Source of the DNA: DATHYU01 sp033722675
GTDB taxonomy: Bacteria; Actinomycetota; Acidimicrobiia; Spongiisociales; UBA11373
Direction: 5' to 3'
DNA: 19,104 bases
Assembly: GCA_033722675.1 (NCBI GenBank)
Contig: JAWVYO010000044.1
Span: 1 to 19,104, forward strand
In this document: piece after piece, positions 12,185 to 19,104 of the stretch
How the letters are laid out: each line of letters starts with the position of its first letter
How positions within the stretch are numbered: the stretch's first letter is position 1
Translations under genes and position numbers: made by a program
The notes under the pieces: model-generated
What the model was told of the DNA's origin: nothing
The model's input: the letters and a program-made list of their open reading frames with translations, nothing else
Database searches by the model: none

Positions 12185-14839
12185 ATGGAGACGGCGTTCG
12201 TCCATCCGATCGCGGAGGCGGATCCCGAGCGGAAGGACCTGCTCGGCGGGAAGGGCGCCGGCCTCGCCGGAATGGCCCGTGCCGGCCTCCCGGTCCCCCC
12301 GGCGTTCGTGATCACCACGACGGCCTGCCGCGCCTACTTCGACGCCGACCGCAACCCACCGCCCGGGCTGTGGGAGGAGGTCGACGCCGCCCTCGCCAGC
12401 GTCGAGGAGCAGTCCGGCAAGTCCTTCGGCGACCCCGACAACCCGCTGCTCGTGTCCGTCCGCTCCGGCGCTCCGGTGTCGATGCCGGGGATGATGGACA
12501 CGATCCTCAACCTCGGCCTCACCCGCCAGGGCGTGCCGGGCCTCGCCGAGCTCACCGGCCGTCCCCTGTTCGCGTGGGACGCCTACCGCCATTTCGTCCG
12601 CATGTACGCCGAGATCGTCTTCGGCGTGCCGCCCCAGCCCCTCGACCAGGCCACCGAGCACGCCCTGCCGGACGGCCGCACCGAGGACGTCGACCGCATC
12701 GTGGCGCTCGTCGACCGCCTGGAGCGCATCACCCAGGGGCATGCCCGCCGGCCCATCCCCGACGACCCCCGCGACCAGCTCCACCAGGCGGTGGCCGCCG
12801 TCTTCGACTCGTGGAACAACAAGCGGGCGCGGGACTACCGGCGAGCCAACGGGATCGGCGAGGACATCGGCACGGCGGTCACCGTGCAGACGATGGTCTT
12901 CGGCAACTTCGGCGAGGACTCGGGGACCGGAGTCGCCTTCACCCGCGATCCCGCCACCGGGGATCCGTCGCTGTACGGCGAGTTCCTGGTCGACGCCCAG
13001 GGCGAGGACGTCGTCGCCGGCATCCGCACGCCGCTCAGCCTGGACCACATGGCCGACGTGATGCCCGAGGCCCACGCCGCCCTCGCCGACATCGCCCGCC
13101 GCCTCGAACACCACTACGGCGACATGCAGGACATCGAGTTCACCGTCGAGAAGGGGCGCCTCTGGATGCTCCAGACCCGGCGCGCCAAGCGCTCGGCCCG
13201 CGCTGCGCTGCGGGTGGCCGTCGACCTGGTCGACGAGGGCGTCCTGGATCCCGCCGACGCCGTCCGGCGCATCACCCCCGATCGGATCGACGAGTTGCTG
13301 CACCCCGTCGTCGTGCCCGACGACGACGCGGTGCTCCTCGCCGAGGGGCTCCCCGCCTCCCCCGGCGGCGCCGCGGGCCGGGTCGTCTTCGACGCCGACG
13401 ACGCCGCCGAGCAGGCCGCCGAGGGCCACAAGGTCGTCCTCGTCCGCACCGAGACGAGCCCCGACGACTTCCACGGGATGATGGCCGCCGAAGCGGTGGT
13501 CACCACCCGGGGCGGCGTGACGTCCCATGCGGCGGTCGTCGCCCGAGGCGCCGGCAAGACATGTGTCGTCGGTGCCGGCGACATTCGCATCGACTACGAC
13601 CAGCAGCTGCTGCGGGTCGACGGGACCGTGGTCGCGCGCGGCGAGGAGATCACCGTCGACGGCACCACCGGCAAGGTGTTCCTCGGGGCCCTGCGCACCG
13701 ATCAGCCCGATCTCGACGACTACTTCCACCGGATCATGGGCTGGGCGGACGAGTTCCGGACGCTCGGCGTCCGCGCCAACGCCGACACCCCCGAGGACGC
13801 CGCGGCCGCCCGCGAGCTCGGAGCGGCGGGGATCGGCCTGTGCCGGACCGAGCACATGTTCTTCACCGGCGACCGGATCGAGGCGATGCGCCAGGTGATC
13901 ATGTCGCCCAACGCCGTCGCCCGCGCCGAGCACCTCGCCAAGCTCGAGGTCCATCAGACGGCCGACTTCGAGGGCATCTTCACGGCGATGGACGGGTTCC
14001 CGGTCACGATCCGCCTGCTCGACCCCCCGCTCCACGAGTTCCTCCCCCGTCACGAGGATCTGCTGGGCCGCATCACCGACCTGAAGCTCCGTCTCAAGGA
14101 GGCGCAGAACCTGGAGACGATGGACCGGATCATCGACGAGATCAACGAGGCCGAGACGATCCTCGAGCGCGTCGAGCGGCTGTCGGAGGTCAACCCGATG
14201 CTCGGCCATCGCGGATGCCGGCTGGGAATCGTCTTCCCCGACATCACCGAGATGCAGGCCCGGGCGATCTTCACCGCCGCGGTGCGGTGTGTCGAGCGCG
14301 GGGTCGACGTCCAGCCCGAGATCATGATCCCCCTCGTGGCCTACTCCTCGGAGTTCGCCCAGCAGGAGAAGATCGTCCGAGACACCGCATCGGGCGTCTT
14401 CGACCGCACGGGCATGGGCGTCGCCTACAAGGTCGGCACCATGATCGAGCTCCCCCGCGCCGCGCTCACCGCCGACCGCATCGCCGAGCGCGCCGAGTTC
14501 TTCTCCTTCGGCACGAACGACCTCACCCAGACGACGATCGGCCTGAGCCGCGACGACTCCTCGCGGTTCCTGCCCGGCTACGTCGATCGCGGCCTCGTGG
14601 CCGACGACCCCTTCCAGACCATCGACCTGGACGGCGTCGGCGAGCTGGTCCGGATCGGTGTCGAGAAGGGCCGCAAGGTCCGCGACGATCTCAAGATCGG
14701 GGTGTGCGGCGAGCACGGGGGCGATCCCGCTTCGATCCACTTCCTCCACGGTCTCGGCATCGACTACGTGTCGTGCTCCACGTACCGCGTCCCCGTGGCG
14801 CGCCTGGCCGCCGCCCGGGCGGTCCTGGGCGACGGCTGA
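12185..14839 (+). CDS. ppdK: pyruvate phosphate dikinase
   Basis: An 884-residue three-domain enzyme of normal length. It interconverts phosphoenolpyruvate, AMP and pyrophosphate with pyruvate, ATP and phosphate in the cytosol. The N-terminal ATP-grasp-like part (about 1-340) includes GGKGAGLAGMARAGLPVPP and VSVRSGAPVSMPGMMDTILNLG. The swivelling phosphohistidine domain has TRGGVTSHAAVVARG with catalytic H448. The C-terminal PEP/pyruvate barrel (about 530-880) ends with GVCGEHGG, whose C841 is the catalytic cysteine. GGGAGG (12171-12176) lies eight bases before the ATG. No PPDK regulatory-protein gene is nearby. Reversibility allows either gluconeogenic PEP supply or pyrophosphate-linked glycolysis; the window does not say which. 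Confidence 0.95.
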   Translation: METAFVHPIAEADPERKDLLGGKGAGLAGMARAGLPVPPAFVITTTACRAYFDADRNPPPGLWEEVDAALASVEEQSGKSFGDPDNPLLVSVRSGAPVSMPGMMDTILNLGLTRQGVPGLAELTGRPLFAWDAYRHFVRMYAEIVFGVPPQPLDQATEHALPDGRTEDVDRIVALVDRLERITQGHARRPIPDDPRDQLHQAVAAVFDSWNNKRARDYRRANGIGEDIGTAVTVQTMVFGNFGEDSGTGVAFTRDPATGDPSLYGEFLVDAQGEDVVAGIRTPLSLDHMADVMPEAHAALADIARRLEHHYGDMQDIEFTVEKGRLWMLQTRRAKRSARAALRVAVDLVDEGVLDPADAVRRITPDRIDELLHPVVVPDDDAVLLAEGLPASPGGAAGRVVFDADDAAEQAAEGHKVVLVRTETSPDDFHGMMAAEAVVTTRGGVTSHAAVVARGAGKTCVVGAGDIRIDYDQQLLRVDGTVVARGEEITVDGTTGKVFLGALRTDQPDLDDYFHRIMGWADEFRTLGVRANADTPEDAAAARELGAAGIGLCRTEHMFFTGDRIEAMRQVIMSPNAVARAEHLAKLEVHQTADFEGIFTAMDGFPVTIRLLDPPLHEFLPRHEDLLGRITDLKLRLKEAQNLETMDRIIDEINEAETILERVERLSEVNPMLGHRGCRLGIVFPDITEMQARAIFTAAVRCVERGVDVQPEIMIPLVAYSSEFAQQEKIVRDTASGVFDRTGMGVAYKVGTMIELPRAALTADRIAERAEFFSFGTNDLTQTTIGLSRDDSSRFLPGYVDRGLVADDPFQTIDLDGVGELVRIGVEKGRKVRDDLKIGVCGEHGGDPASIHFLHGLGIDYVSCSTYRVPVARLAAARAVLGDG

Positions 14840-14934
14840 GGTCTTTCGAGCTTCTTCGCCCCTCTTCACGAATCTCGTACACGGGCTCCCGATGGTGAGG
14901 GTGCACGGTCCACACCGACACGAGGAGGAACACC

Positions 14935-15564
14935 GTGAAGAAGCTCATCCGCACCCTGAAGACCGGGCTGGTGGCAGCCCTGGTCGGGGCCGTCGTCGTC
15001 AGCGGCGTGGCCATCGCCCAGACGGACGCCCCCAGCGACGCGATCACCGAGTCGCCCGCCTACGCCCGCATCGCCGAAGCGCTCGAGCCGCTCGTCGAGG
15101 ACGGCACGATCACCGAGGCCCAGGCCGGCGCCGTCGCCGAGCACCTGGCCGAGAACGCCCCCGGTCACCGTGGCAAGCGCGGCGGCCTCCGCCATGCGGT
15201 GCAGACGGCCTCCGAGTTCCTCGGCATGGAGGTCGAGGACCTGGTGACGCAACTCCGGGACGGCTCGACGCTGGCCGAGATCGCCGGGGACCAGACCGAC
15301 GAGCTCATCGACGAGCTCGTGGCGCAGGCCTCCGAGCGGCTCGATGAGGCCGTCGAGAACGGCCGGCTCACCCAGGAGGAGGCGGACGAGAAGCTCGCCG
15401 AGATCACCGAGCGCATCACCGACATGGTGAACGGCGAGGTGGACTTCGACGCCCGCCGGCGCGGTCCGCGCCGCGGCGGCCCCGGCGGCCCCGGCGGCCC
15501 CGGCGGCGGCGAAGGATTCCAGCCCCCGGCCGAAGACGCCGGGTTCCCCGGTGTGAACGTCTGA
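14935..15564 (+). CDS. secreted protein with Gly/Pro-rich tail, unknown function
   Basis: A 209-residue exported protein I cannot name. KKLIRTLK followed by a hydrophobic stretch (about 11-27) and AIA|QT gives a clear signal peptide, with cleavage after residue 28. The mature part is acidic and helical. Two segments look like internal copies: LVEDGTITEAQAGAVAEHL (53-71) and AVENGRLTQEEADEKLAEI (139-157). Between them, SEFLGMEVEDLVTQLRDGSTLAEIAGD (93-119) resembles a motif common in small secreted actinobacterial proteins. The tail (174-192) is basic and then a GGPGGPGGPGGG run, likely disordered. A GAGGAGG ribosome-binding site precedes the GTG. The gene appears monocistronic, with a strong hairpin after it. 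Confidence 0.8.
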   Translation: MKKLIRTLKTGLVAALVGAVVVSGVAIAQTDAPSDAITESPAYARIAEALEPLVEDGTITEAQAGAVAEHLAENAPGHRGKRGGLRHAVQTASEFLGMEVEDLVTQLRDGSTLAEIAGDQTDELIDELVAQASERLDEAVENGRLTQEEADEKLAEITERITDMVNGEVDFDARRRGPRRGGPGGPGGPGGGEGFQPPAEDAGFPGVNV

Positions 15565-15584
15565 TCCGCCCGCACGCGAACGAC

Positions 15585-15613
15585 GAGGGCCGCCCTTTTC
15601 GGGGGCGGCCCTC
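15585..15613 (+). terminator. strong GC hairpin terminator after the secreted protein gene
   Basis: GAGGGCCGCCC (15585-15595) pairs perfectly with GGGCGGCCCTC (15603-15613) around a 7-base loop TTTTCGG. An 11-bp stem 21 bases after the stop codon is the clearest terminator in the window. No T-run follows, in the manner of many actinobacterial terminators. Confidence 0.75.
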
Positions 15614-15626
15614 CCGCGTGGGCACG

Positions 15627-15632
15627 TAGGCT
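15627..15632 (+). promoter_or_regulatory. -10 box for the quinone oxidoreductase operon
   Basis: TAGGCT, identical to the csoR -10 box, lies 14 bp after the terminator stem. A start near 15639 leaves a 20-base leader with GAGGAGG just before the ATG at 15659. Confidence 0.4.
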
Positions 15633-15658
15633 CGGGGACAGCGGAGCCGAGGAGGTCC

Positions 15659-16626
<968 letters not shown>

Positions 16627-16630
<4 letters not shown>

Positions 16631-17049
16631 TCCAGGTCGTGATCGATTGCGCGGATCCCGCCGGCCTGGCCCCCTTCTGGGCGGAGGCGCTCGGATACGT
16701 GCTCCAACCACCACCTCCCGGCTTCGACTCGTGGGAGGACTTCGCCGAGGAGATCGGTATCCCGCCGGAGCGGCGCAACGACCTCGCGGCGGTCGTCGAC
16801 CCCGATGGCGACGGGCCGCGCCTCCTGTTCCAGCGAGTGCCCGAGGCGAAGACGGTGAAGAACCGGGTCCATCTCGACGTCCCCGCCGCACCCGAGCTGG
16901 AGGGTGAGCGCCGGTGGGAGGCCGCCCTCGCCCACGTCAGGCGACTCGAGGCGCTCGGTGCCACCCGGCTCGGCGAGCACATGGGCCCGGCCGGCGAGCG
17001 CTGGATCGTGTTGGCCGACCCCGAGGGCAACGAGTTCTGCGTGACATGA
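16627..17049 (+). CDS. VOC-superfamily glyoxalase-like protein
   Basis: A 140-residue protein of the Glyoxalase_6 type. QVVIDCADPAGLAPFWAEALGYV is the usual opening, LLFQRVPEAKTVKNRVHLDV the middle, and GERWIVLADPEGNEFCV the closing motif. The NRVHLDV histidine and the final EGNEFCV glutamate occupy places that often bind metal in the superfamily. The substrate is unknown. The ATG overlaps the stop of the quinone oxidoreductase gene, and its own stop overlaps the start of the lipoprotein gene (17046-17049), so all three should be made together. Confidence 0.82.
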
Positions 17050-18290
17050 ATCGGCTCGGCGCCTCCGCGATCGCGCTGCTGCTGATCGTCGCCGCCTGCG
17101 GGGACGACGACGCCACCCCCACGACGACGACCCCCCGGCCCCCCACCGCCACCACCGTGCCGCCCTCGACGACCACCGATCCCACGACGGCCACATCCCC
17201 GACTACGACGAACGGGGACACGACGACCACGGCGCCGGCGCCCACCACCGCTCCCACGACCTCGAGCGCTCCCGACGACCCGCGGTTCGTCGGGCCCGCC
17301 GAGATGGGCGTCGCCTTCATCGGCGGCGCCGGCTGTTTCCCCGGGTCCTTCGACCCGATCCCCGGCGAGGAGATCGCCGTCGCCCCTGGGGCGAAGGGTG
17401 CCGGGATCCCCGGCGACCCCACCTCCCTCGCCGTCGGGGCCTGCTCGGCGGTACCCGGTCAAACCGTCCGCCTCGCTCCCGGTATTTACCGGACGTCGGT
17501 GGTCCTGGGCGCCTTCGAGGGCCCGATCACCATCGCCGGAGGCGACGGCGTGGTGCTGGACGGCGACGGCATCCGGACGACCGGGATCGGGCTCGTCGAG
17601 AGCAGCGGGTTCGTGATCACCGGCATCGAGTTCCGGGGCTACGCCGACGCCGGGCTCTACACCCTGCTCGGATCGGACGTCGAGATCACCGGCAACCGGT
17701 TCGTGGACAACGGTCGCGCATCCACGCTCGCCGACAACTTCGGCGAGGGCTTCGGACTCGACGTCGTCGGCACCGAGAACGTGGTGATCCAGGGCAACGT
17801 GGCCGAGCGGAACGGTCCCTCCGAGGAGCGCATGGCCGACGCCATCCTCGGGACCGGGATCAACACGTTCGAGATGGTGGACGGTGTGATCCGAGACAAC
17901 GTCAGCCGCGACAACCACGGGGGCGGGATCCTCGTCGAGGAGGGCATCGGCGTGGTCGTCGAGGGCAACGTCGTCGGTGGGAACCGGCTGGACGCCGCCG
18001 GCGACTGGTGGGACGGCGCCATCTGGGTCGACGGTGGGCGGGACGTCGTGATCCGCGGGAACACCATCACCGGCAACGCAGGCCCGGGTCTCCAGCTGAG
18101 CGACGAGGAGGACGCCTACCCCGCCCGCAGCGTCGGCTACGTCGTGGAGGGGAATGTGATCACCGACAATCTGTACGGGATCTACGTCTGGGGGTGGGGC
18201 ACCTGCCCCGATCCGCCCGACGACGCGGTGGTCTTCGGCGGCAACGAGGTGTCGGGGAACACCGTGGCCGACCGCTGGTGTGAAGACTGA
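17046..18290 (+). CDS. lipoprotein with Thr-rich stalk and parallel beta-helix domain
   Basis: A 414-residue exported lipoprotein. The signal ends in LLLIVAAC with lipidated C18 (lipobox V-A-A-C). A Thr/Pro-rich stalk follows (about 24-76), likely disordered and possibly O-glycosylated. An N-terminal domain begins near 80 and leads into APGIYRTSVVLGAFEGPITIAGG. From about 160 to 408 there are repeated coils of the form V/I-x-x-N-x-V/I-x-x-N, including ITGNRFVDN, IQGNVAERN, IRDNVSRDN, VEGNVVGGN, IRGNTITGN and VEGNVITDN. This is the right-handed parallel beta-helix (PbH1/NosD-like) pattern found in polysaccharide-active and copper-site maturation proteins. Four cysteines (97, 133, 387, 412) could form disulfides. 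No catalytic motif is recognised, so the function is open. It is coupled to the VOC gene by ATGA. Confidence 0.82.
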   Translation: MNRLGASAIALLLIVAACGDDDATPTTTTPRPPTATTVPPSTTTDPTTATSPTTTNGDTTTTAPAPTTAPTTSSAPDDPRFVGPAEMGVAFIGGAGCFPGSFDPIPGEEIAVAPGAKGAGIPGDPTSLAVGACSAVPGQTVRLAPGIYRTSVVLGAFEGPITIAGGDGVVLDGDGIRTTGIGLVESSGFVITGIEFRGYADAGLYTLLGSDVEITGNRFVDNGRASTLADNFGEGFGLDVVGTENVVIQGNVAERNGPSEERMADAILGTGINTFEMVDGVIRDNVSRDNHGGGILVEEGIGVVVEGNVVGGNRLDAAGDWWDGAIWVDGGRDVVIRGNTITGNAGPGLQLSDEEDAYPARSVGYVVEGNVITDNLYGIYVWGWGTCPDPPDDAVVFGGNEVSGNTVADRWCED

Positions 18291-18296
18291 GCCGAA

Positions 18297-18330
18297 GGGG
18301 AGGGTGAGCTTTCCCCAGGCTGCCTAGCCT
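18297..18330. terminator. weak convergent hairpins
   Basis: Two small stems lie between the lipoprotein stop and the opposite gene. GGGGA (18297-18301) pairs with TCCCC (18312-18316), and AGGCT (18317-18321) pairs with AGCCT (18326-18330) around a 4-base loop. Both are short, and the second overlaps the last codons of the minus-strand gene. They are the only candidates for termination of either gene. Confidence 0.25.
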
Positions 18331-18623
18331 CGAGCGGAGAACAGGACCCGATCGGCCTCCCACATGGTCAGTTCAGGCTCGACACCGGCGGCCCGAAAGG
18401 CCTCGAGTGCCGCGGGGGTGTCGACAGATGCCAGGTACTCGTCCAGCTCGTCCCGGGACCGCCAGATGGTCAGCACCCGCCAGCGATCTGAACCTGCCTC
18501 CTTGGCGAGGGTCGTCGCAAGGATGAAGGGCGGTGGGTCCCCGTCAGGGAATGTGTCGAGCAGATCCGATACCCGCTCAGCGGGTACGACGCCTTCGACC
18601 GCGGTCACAACTGCTTTGGTCAC
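18324..18623 (-). CDS. small antibiotic-biosynthesis-monooxygenase-like protein
   Basis: A 99-residue protein with the size and pattern of a dimeric alpha/beta-barrel (ABM-like) domain. VTAVEGVVPAERVSDLLDTF forms the first strand and helix, FILATTLAKEAGSDRWRVLTIWRSRDELDEYLAS the central strands and helix with the family's typical W-xx-SR-D-EL, and the end is ELTMWEADRVLFSA. Relatives include cofactor-free oxygenases and heme degraders, but no specific activity can be assigned. The start is GTG 18623, with GGAGGT four bases upstream; longer in-frame starts lack a ribosome-binding site. Its codons end in A or T noticeably more often than in neighbouring genes, suggesting a different origin. Confidence 0.65.
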   Translation of the reverse strand: MTKAVVTAVEGVVPAERVSDLLDTFPDGDPPPFILATTLAKEAGSDRWRVLTIWRSRDELDEYLASVDTPAALEAFRAAGVEPELTMWEADRVLFSARG

Positions 18624-18649
18624 GCCCACCTCCTGCGCACGGTCTGCGA

Positions 18650-18655
18650 AGTATA
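18650..18655 (-). promoter_or_regulatory. -10 box for the ABM-like gene
   Basis: On the minus strand this reads TATACT, the closest match to the TATAAT consensus in the window. A start near 18643 leaves a 20-base leader holding the GGAGGT ribosome-binding site. No clear -35 is seen. Confidence 0.45.
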
Positions 18656-18991
18656 CGGATCGGCGACGGAGCCAGCCTGACTCGACGTGCGGTGCAGCAC
18701 GGCTTGGTTCCGGGATCCCGCCCTCTGGTGACACGTTCGCGCGCTGGCCGACGGGACAGAACCACGCGCCCCGAGCATCGGCACGCGGCGTCTCATCGGC
18801 TCGGCGCTCACCTGCGAGGGGATGGAGCCGTGGATCTGAGCTCTGGAGCGTCCCGATCCGATACGGAGAGTTCGGCGAACGTCACCGTCGTCGTGTTCCA
18901 CGGCCGGTGAGCTCCCGGCTCGCCCCGTTGCCTTGGTCGTCTCGCGCCCGGTCGTCGGAGATCTGGACCATGTGCGAACCTGCCCGAAGCC
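18656..18991. other. gene-poor stretch
   Basis: No convincing gene is seen on either strand in these 336 bases. Open frames here have no family pattern. Features noted: a perfect 10-bp palindrome CGGGATCCCG (18711-18720) and a short GTG frame (18830-18910, 26 codons plus stop) behind a purine-rich GGGGATGGAG. Coding density falls sharply compared with the rest of the window. The stretch may be the intergenic space downstream of a minus-strand gene entering from the right, or the remnant of a lost gene. Confidence 0.5.
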
Positions 18992-19104
18992 CTATGTGCT
19001 ACGGCGTCCGTCCCGATCGGCCATGCCGCCTCTCCCCTTCTTGCCGCGGCGTCCGTCCCGATCGGCCATGCCGCCTCTCCCCTTCTTGCCGCGGCGTCCG
19101 TCCC
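18992..19104 (-). CDS. possible C-terminal end of a protein with a 15-residue basic repeat (partial)
   Basis: On the minus strand a frame is open from the right edge to TAG at 18994-18992. It reads RDGRR-type repeats: two full copies of GKKGRGGMADRDGRR (the second immediately before Ser-Thr-stop) and part of a third. The 45-bp DNA period equals 15 codons, as expected if length changes are kept in frame. A Gly/Arg/Lys/Asp-rich tail of this kind resembles the disordered C-termini of some RNA-binding proteins. The plus strand is also open through the repeat, with a Pro-rich reading, and G/C at third positions does not favour either, so the coding call is tentative. Confidence 0.3.
   Translation of the reverse strand, partial: DGRRGKKGRGGMADRDGRRGKKGRGGMADRDGRRST
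19001..19104. repeat. 45-bp tandem repeat, at least 2.3 copies, runs off the edge
   Basis: Copy 1 is 19001-19045, copy 2 is 19046-19090, and 19091-19104 is the first 14 bases of copy 3. The copies are identical except for the first base of copy 1 (A instead of G). No variable spacers are present, so it is not a CRISPR array. Near-perfect identity indicates recent expansion or strong homogenisation. Copy number cannot be known because the window ends inside the array. Confidence 0.92.

Noticed and set aside
11354..14869. A minus-strand open frame of over 1100 codons across the ppdK gene
   Set aside because: Only the last 265 codons (the ABC ATPase) make sense. The rest is the antisense of ppdK and is open because stop codons are rare at this GC content; the plus-strand PPDK motifs are unambiguous.
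18701..18725. tRNA T-arm-like sequence GGTTCCGGGATCCCGCC
   Set aside because: The loop lacks the GTTCxANNC pattern, and no acceptor stem, D-arm or anticodon arm can be built around it; it is simply a 10-bp palindrome.
18830..18910. A 26-residue GTG-started frame after GGGGATGGAG
   Set aside because: Too short and without any recognisable pattern; no promoter-like -10 at a fitting distance.
19001..19104. CRISPR array
   Set aside because: The copies are contiguous and identical over all 45 bases; there are no unique spacers between short repeats.

Overview
The window is a densely packed, very GC-rich stretch of ordinary bacterial chromosome. Strong G/C bias at third codon positions, GTG starts, leaderless-looking starts and TAnnnT-type -10 boxes all point to an actinobacterium. 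The mix of genes and their sequence style suggest the Acidimicrobiia (inference; no marker gene is present). Almost every gene is a recognisable housekeeping or stress gene. I see no phage, insertion sequence, CRISPR array, tRNA or rRNA.

Layout. 1-119 is the 3' end of a probable TetR regulator. 110-2244 (minus) is a two-gene reverse-transsulfuration operon: a cystathionine beta-synthase core followed by a cystathionine gamma-lyase/synthase. Divergent from it, 2361-5048 is a copper-resistance operon: CsoR repressor, CopZ chaperone, CopA ATPase. The intergenic region carries two matching CsoR-type dyads. 5093-5809 is a DeoD purine nucleoside phosphorylase, convergent with a membrane adenylate cyclase (5829-7016, minus) that lies downstream of an 83-residue membrane protein (7053-7304, minus). 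Next come a two-half GNAT acetyltransferase (7339-8319), a VOC protein on the minus strand (8320-8688), and leuB, ilvC and a YdeI/DUF1905 gene (8762-11312). A stand-alone ABC ATPase (11354-12151, minus) faces away from pyruvate phosphate dikinase (12185-14839). 14935-15564 encodes a secreted protein. 15659-18290 is a tightly coupled trio: quinone oxidoreductase, VOC protein, beta-helix lipoprotein. 18324-18623 (minus) is a small monooxygenase-like protein with less GC-biased codons. The last 480 bases hold no clear gene until a 45-bp tandem repeat that runs off the right edge.

Working together. The most interesting regulatory signal is the csoR/cbs intergenic region. Two 19-bp sites share the arms ACCCCAC and GTGGGGT/A with the same 5-bp spacing, one at the csoR start and one across the -35 region of both divergent promoters. 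This suggests copper control of cysteine/cystathionine metabolism as well as of copper export. A second theme is compact divergent promoters: three further gene pairs have overlapping or facing -10 boxes on opposite strands within 33-73 bp. Four gene junctions use ATGA stop/start overlaps.

Limits: all assignments are by reading motifs. Functions of VOC, GNAT, YdeI and beta-helix proteins are family-level only, and promoters are pattern matches.
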